In this document: one piece after another, positions 33,070 through 35,759 of the stretch
How positions within the stretch are numbered: the stretch's first letter is position 1
Layout of the letters: every line of letters starts with the position of its first letter
DNA from: Comamonas granuli NBRC 101663
GTDB taxonomy: Bacteria > Pseudomonadota > Gammaproteobacteria > Burkholderiales > Burkholderiaceae_C
NCBI RefSeq assembly: GCF_000739995.1
Contig: NZ_BBJX01000022.1
Span: 1 to 35,759, forward strand
Direction of reading: 5' to 3'
DNA length: 35,759 bases
Notes under the pieces: model-generated
What the model was told of the DNA's origin: nothing
Databases searched by the model: none
Seen by the model: the letters and a program-made list of their open reading frames with translations, nothing else
Made by a program: the position numbers and the translations under genes

Positions 33070-33705
33070 TCACAGCCCCAGGGCCTGCAGGCTGCCGCGC
33101 CCCACGCGCACGACCTCGGGCTCGCCGCCCGTGCCCATGGGCGTGAGGTCGATCACCGTGGTGGGCTCCGACGGGCAGGCGCCTGCATCGACCACCGCGG
33201 CCAGCAGGTGCTCGAAACGCTCGCGGATCGCCTGGGCGTCGTTCATGGGTTCGGTCTCGCCCGGGGCGATCAGCGTCGTGGCCAGCAGGGGTGCGCCGTG
33301 CAGCGCGAGCAGCTCGCGCATCACCGGGTGCGTGGGTACGCGCAGGCCGATGGTCTTGCGCGCCGGGTGGCTCACGCGGCGCGGCACCTCCTTGGTCGCC
33401 TCCAGGATGAAGGTGTAGTGGCCGGGCGTGCCCAGCTTGAGCAGGCGGTACTGGCGGTTGTCCACGCGCGCATAGTTGGCCAGTTCCGACAGGTCGCGGC
33501 AGATCAGCGTGAGGTGGTGGCGCTCGTCCACCTGGCGGATGCGGCGCAGCTGGTCGGCGGCGTTCTTGTCGTCCAGGTGGCAGACGAGCGCGTAGCTCGA
33601 ATCGGTGGGCACGGCGAGCACGCCGCCCTTTTGCAGCAGCGCGGCGGCCTGCTTGAGCAGGCGTGGCTGCGGGTTGTCCGGGTGGACCTCGAAATACTGG
33701 GCCAT
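33070..33705 (-). CDS. yciO: YciO-family (Sua5/YciO/YrdC) nucleotide-binding protein
   Basis: A 211-aa protein that closely follows E. coli YciO: N-terminal FEVHPDNPQPRLLKQA, GGVLAVPTDSSYALVC, TLICRDLSEL, TPGHYTFILEATKEVPRR and KTIGLRVP. The family includes threonylcarbamoyl-AMP synthases (TsaC), but the YciO branch has a weaker or different activity, so full t6A function is uncertain. It starts 5 nt after the yciV stop, and the same pair is adjacent in E. coli. Confidence 0.9.
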   Translation of the reverse strand: MAQYFEVHPDNPQPRLLKQAAALLQKGGVLAVPTDSSYALVCHLDDKNAADQLRRIRQVDERHHLTLICRDLSELANYARVDNRQYRLLKLGTPGHYTFILEATKEVPRRVSHPARKTIGLRVPTHPVMRELLALHGAPLLATTLIAPGETEPMNDAQAIRERFEHLLAAVVDAGACPSEPTTVIDLTPMGTGGEPEVVRVGRGSLQALGL

Positions 33706-33710
33706 GGCGT

Positions 33711-34574
33711 TCACTCCGGGCGCAGGATGCGGTGCGCGAGCGCATCCCACACGGTTGGCAGGTCGCCGGGCAGCGGCGGCAGCTTGCCCAGGTCGGTGTG
33801 CGATTCGCTGGGGCTGTGGAAGTCGCTGCCGCGCGAGGCGGCCAGGCCGAATTCCCGGGCCATGCCCGCATAGATGGCGCATTCGGCCGTGGTGTGGCTG
33901 CCGGTGACCACCTCCACGCCCTGGCCGCCGTGCTGCTGGAACTCGGAAAACAGCGCGTATTCCTCGTTGGCGCTCAAGCCGTAGCGTGCCGGATGGGCGA
34001 TCACGGCCAGACCGCCGGCCTCGCGGATCCAGCGCACGGCGTCGCCCAGCGTGGCCCAGCGGTGCGGCACGAAGCCGGGCTTGCCTTCGACCAGGTATTT
34101 GCGGAAGACCTCGGCGGTGTCGCGGCACACGCCCGCCTCGACCAGAAAGCGCGCGAAATGGGTGCGCGAGATCAGCTCCGGGTTGCCCACGTAGCGCAGC
34201 GCGCCTTCATAGGCGCCCGGAATGCCTGCCTGGGCGAGCTGTCCGGCCATCTCCTGCGCGCGCTCGCCGCGTCCGCCGCGCGTGCTGCGCAGGCCGGCGA
34301 CGAGGCGCTCGTCCTGGGCATCGAAACCCAGGCCGACGATGTGCACCGTGGTGCCGGCGAAGGTGACGGAGATTTCCACGCCCGTCAGGTAGGCCATGCC
34401 CTGCGCGCGCGCCGCGGCGGCAGCGCGCTGCTGGCCGCCCACCTCGTCGTGGTCGGTGAGCGACCACAGGTCCACACCGTTGGCCCGCGCCCGCTGCGCC
34501 AGGGCTTCGGGCTCCAGCGTGCCGTCGGAGACGACGGAGTGGCAATGCAGGTCGGGGTTGAGGTAGGTCGTCAC
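33711..34574 (-). CDS. yciV: YciV-like PHP-domain nuclease/phosphatase (RNase AM type)
   Basis: A 287-aa PHP-domain protein. Metal-binding motifs: DLHCHSVVSDG at the start, TDHDEVGG, the GVEIS Glu, the SRTHFARF and AHPARYG histidines, and GSDFHSPSE near the end. E. coli YciV (RNase AM) removes 5' nucleotides and also acts on 3',5'-bisphosphate nucleotides; the same role is likely here. The start is a GTG at 34574 with no strong ribosome site. It is the first gene of the yciV-yciO-S2P-trpS unit and is divergent from the chemotaxis gene, with 113 nt between them. Confidence 0.9.
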   Translation of the reverse strand: MTTYLNPDLHCHSVVSDGTLEPEALAQRARANGVDLWSLTDHDEVGGQQRAAAAARAQGMAYLTGVEISVTFAGTTVHIVGLGFDAQDERLVAGLRSTRGGRGERAQEMAGQLAQAGIPGAYEGALRYVGNPELISRTHFARFLVEAGVCRDTAEVFRKYLVEGKPGFVPHRWATLGDAVRWIREAGGLAVIAHPARYGLSANEEYALFSEFQQHGGQGVEVVTGSHTTAECAIYAGMAREFGLAASRGSDFHSPSESHTDLGKLPPLPGDLPTVWDALAHRILRPE

Positions 34575-34687
34575 CGGGCCATTTTACGGGTTTGTCCTCG
34601 GGTGCGTGCTGCCGGTCGCGCGCGGCGCCGGGCGTAAGCTATGCCATGGGCGGTACAGGCCGCCCGGCAATTCCGGGAGAGAGAAGC

Positions 34688-35759
34688 ATGAAGTTTGATG
34701 ACATACGGGTGGGGCGCAAGCTGTGGGGCATTCTGCTGGGGGTCGTGGCGCTCATGGCGATGGTCACGGCGGGGGCCATGGGCAGCATCGTGGCGGCCAT
34801 GGATGCCTCCATGGCCGATGTGCTGCGCATCGAGCAGCGCATCACCGCTGCCGTACGTTGGCGCGGCGCTACCGAGACGGCGGTGAACATGGTGATGGGG
34901 GGCGCGGTGACCTCCGACGCGGTGCTGGCGCAGCAATACGACGCGCGCGTCAAGCAGATCATCGGCGGCATCAACAAGATCCAGGAGGAGATCACCCAGA
35001 GCACCACCGACGCGGGCGAAAAGGCGGCGCTGGAGAAGATCGCGGCCGAGCGCAAGAAGGTGCTGGAGGCCACGGCCAAGACCTGGGACCTCAAGGCCGC
35101 CGGCGACGTGGTGGAGACGCAGCGCTTTGCCGACGAGCAATTGACCCCGCTCGTGAACAGTTACCTCAAGGCACAGGACGATTTCGTCCAGGTCATGGCC
35201 CAGCACGCCGAGGAAGTGCGCGCCCAGGCGCAGGAGCGGCGCACGCGCCTGAGCATCGTGATCTGGGCCGTGGCCGCAGTCGTGCTGGGGCTGGTGCTGC
35301 TGCTGGCGCGCCTGCTGGTCCAGTCGGTGACGCGGCCGCTGCACCAGGCCGTGGCGGCCATCGACGCCATCGCCGCCGGGGACCTGACCCAGGAGATCCA
35401 CACCACGCGCAAGGACGAATTCGGCCACATGCTCGAATCGCTGGGCCACATGGCGGGGCGGCTGCGCGCGCTCGTGGGCGAGGTGCGCCACGGCGTCGAG
35501 GCCGTGACCCTGGCGTCCTCCGAGATCGCCACCGGCAACCAGGATCTCTCCTCCCGCACCGAGCAGACGGCCTCGAACCTGGAGCAGACGGCGGCCAGCA
35601 TGGAAGAGCTCACCGCCACGGTCACCCAGGCGGCCGACACGGCGCGCCAGGCCAACCAGCTTGCCGCCAATGCGGCGCAGGCGGCCACGCGCGGCGGCCA
35701 GGTGGTGGGCCAGGTGGTCGCCAGCATGGACCAGATCACGAGCAGTTCGCGCAAGATCG
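34688..35759 (+). CDS. methyl-accepting chemotaxis protein, cut by the window end
   Basis: The first 357 residues of an MCP; the reading frame is open to the window edge. TM1 spans about residues 13-35, a four-helix-type periplasmic sensor domain fills 36-185 (4HB_MCP-like), TM2 about 188-210, HAMP about 211-265, then the signalling domain begins with GNQDLSSRTEQTASNLEQTAASMEELTATV, typical of Tsr-like beta-proteobacterial MCPs with methylation helices. GGGAGAG lies a few nt before the ATG. The ligand is unknown. The receptor tip lies outside the window. Confidence 0.93.
   Translation, partial: MKFDDIRVGRKLWGILLGVVALMAMVTAGAMGSIVAAMDASMADVLRIEQRITAAVRWRGATETAVNMVMGGAVTSDAVLAQQYDARVKQIIGGINKIQEEITQSTTDAGEKAALEKIAAERKKVLEATAKTWDLKAAGDVVETQRFADEQLTPLVNSYLKAQDDFVQVMAQHAEEVRAQAQERRTRLSIVIWAVAAVVLGLVLLLARLLVQSVTRPLHQAVAAIDAIAAGDLTQEIHTTRKDEFGHMLESLGHMAGRLRALVGEVRHGVEAVTLASSEIATGNQDLSSRTEQTASNLEQTAASMEELTATVTQAADTARQANQLAANAAQAATRGGQVVGQVVASMDQITSSSRKI

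Overview
The window is GC-rich, densely coded DNA from a betaproteobacterium, most likely Burkholderiales and probably family Comamonadaceae. Support for this comes from the codon and GC style, the blocks yicC-gmk-rpoZ / spoT, kinase-PP2C-rph-rdgB-hemW and yciV-yciO-S2P-trpS, a TrpS with an added C-terminal domain, and short dispersed intergenic repeats. Genus cannot be fixed from the sequence alone.

Layout. (1) 1-3042, + strand: the right end of a phage-derived element. It holds a Nu1-like small terminase, an unknown protein, an HK97/Mu-type major capsid protein, a small unknown protein and an M41-like zinc metallopeptidase (HEAGH), closed by a strong terminator. No large terminase, portal or tail gene is visible. 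(2) 3377-9877, - strand: one giant repeat protein of about 2166 aa. It combines ~120-aa repeats, beta-helix/autotransporter-type repeats, two almost identical cadherin-like domains, RTX calcium-binding repeats and a type I secretion-like C-terminus. A G8 tract lies inside it. (3) 9878-10371: gene-poor spacer. (4) 10372-18688, - strand: a complete cox-type molybdenum hydroxylase cluster in the order S-L-M-D-E-G-F(XdhC)-MocA. The large subunit carries AYRGAGR, so it is a form II or related enzyme of unknown substrate rather than a proven CO dehydrogenase. A divergent AcoR-like GAF/PAS/Fis regulator without an AAA+ domain starts at 18867. A nested inverted repeat lies between the two units. (5) 20141-20217: tRNA-Arg(ACG) with its terminator, followed by greB. 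(6) 20861-24991, - strand: yicC-gmk-rpoZ-terminator-spoT. (7) 25067-29879, + strand: Ser/Thr kinase and PP2C phosphatase (ATGA overlap), rph, rdgB, hemW. (8) 30097-34574, - strand: yciV, yciO, site-2 protease, trpS, a hotdog thioesterase and an I78-like lipoprotein. (9) 34688 to the window end, + strand: a methyl-accepting chemotaxis protein cut by the window edge.

Two families of intergenic repeats are visible. Family 1 is about 45-95 bp with paired hairpins, and five copies sit at gene borders. Family 2 is about 130 bp with two hairpins, and its two copies have different stem sequences but keep the base pairing. The most unusual parts are the capsid-plus-zincin phage remnant, the hybrid PATR/RTX giant protein with its G8 tract, the orphan form II cox cluster with its divergent regulator and palindrome, and the repeat families.
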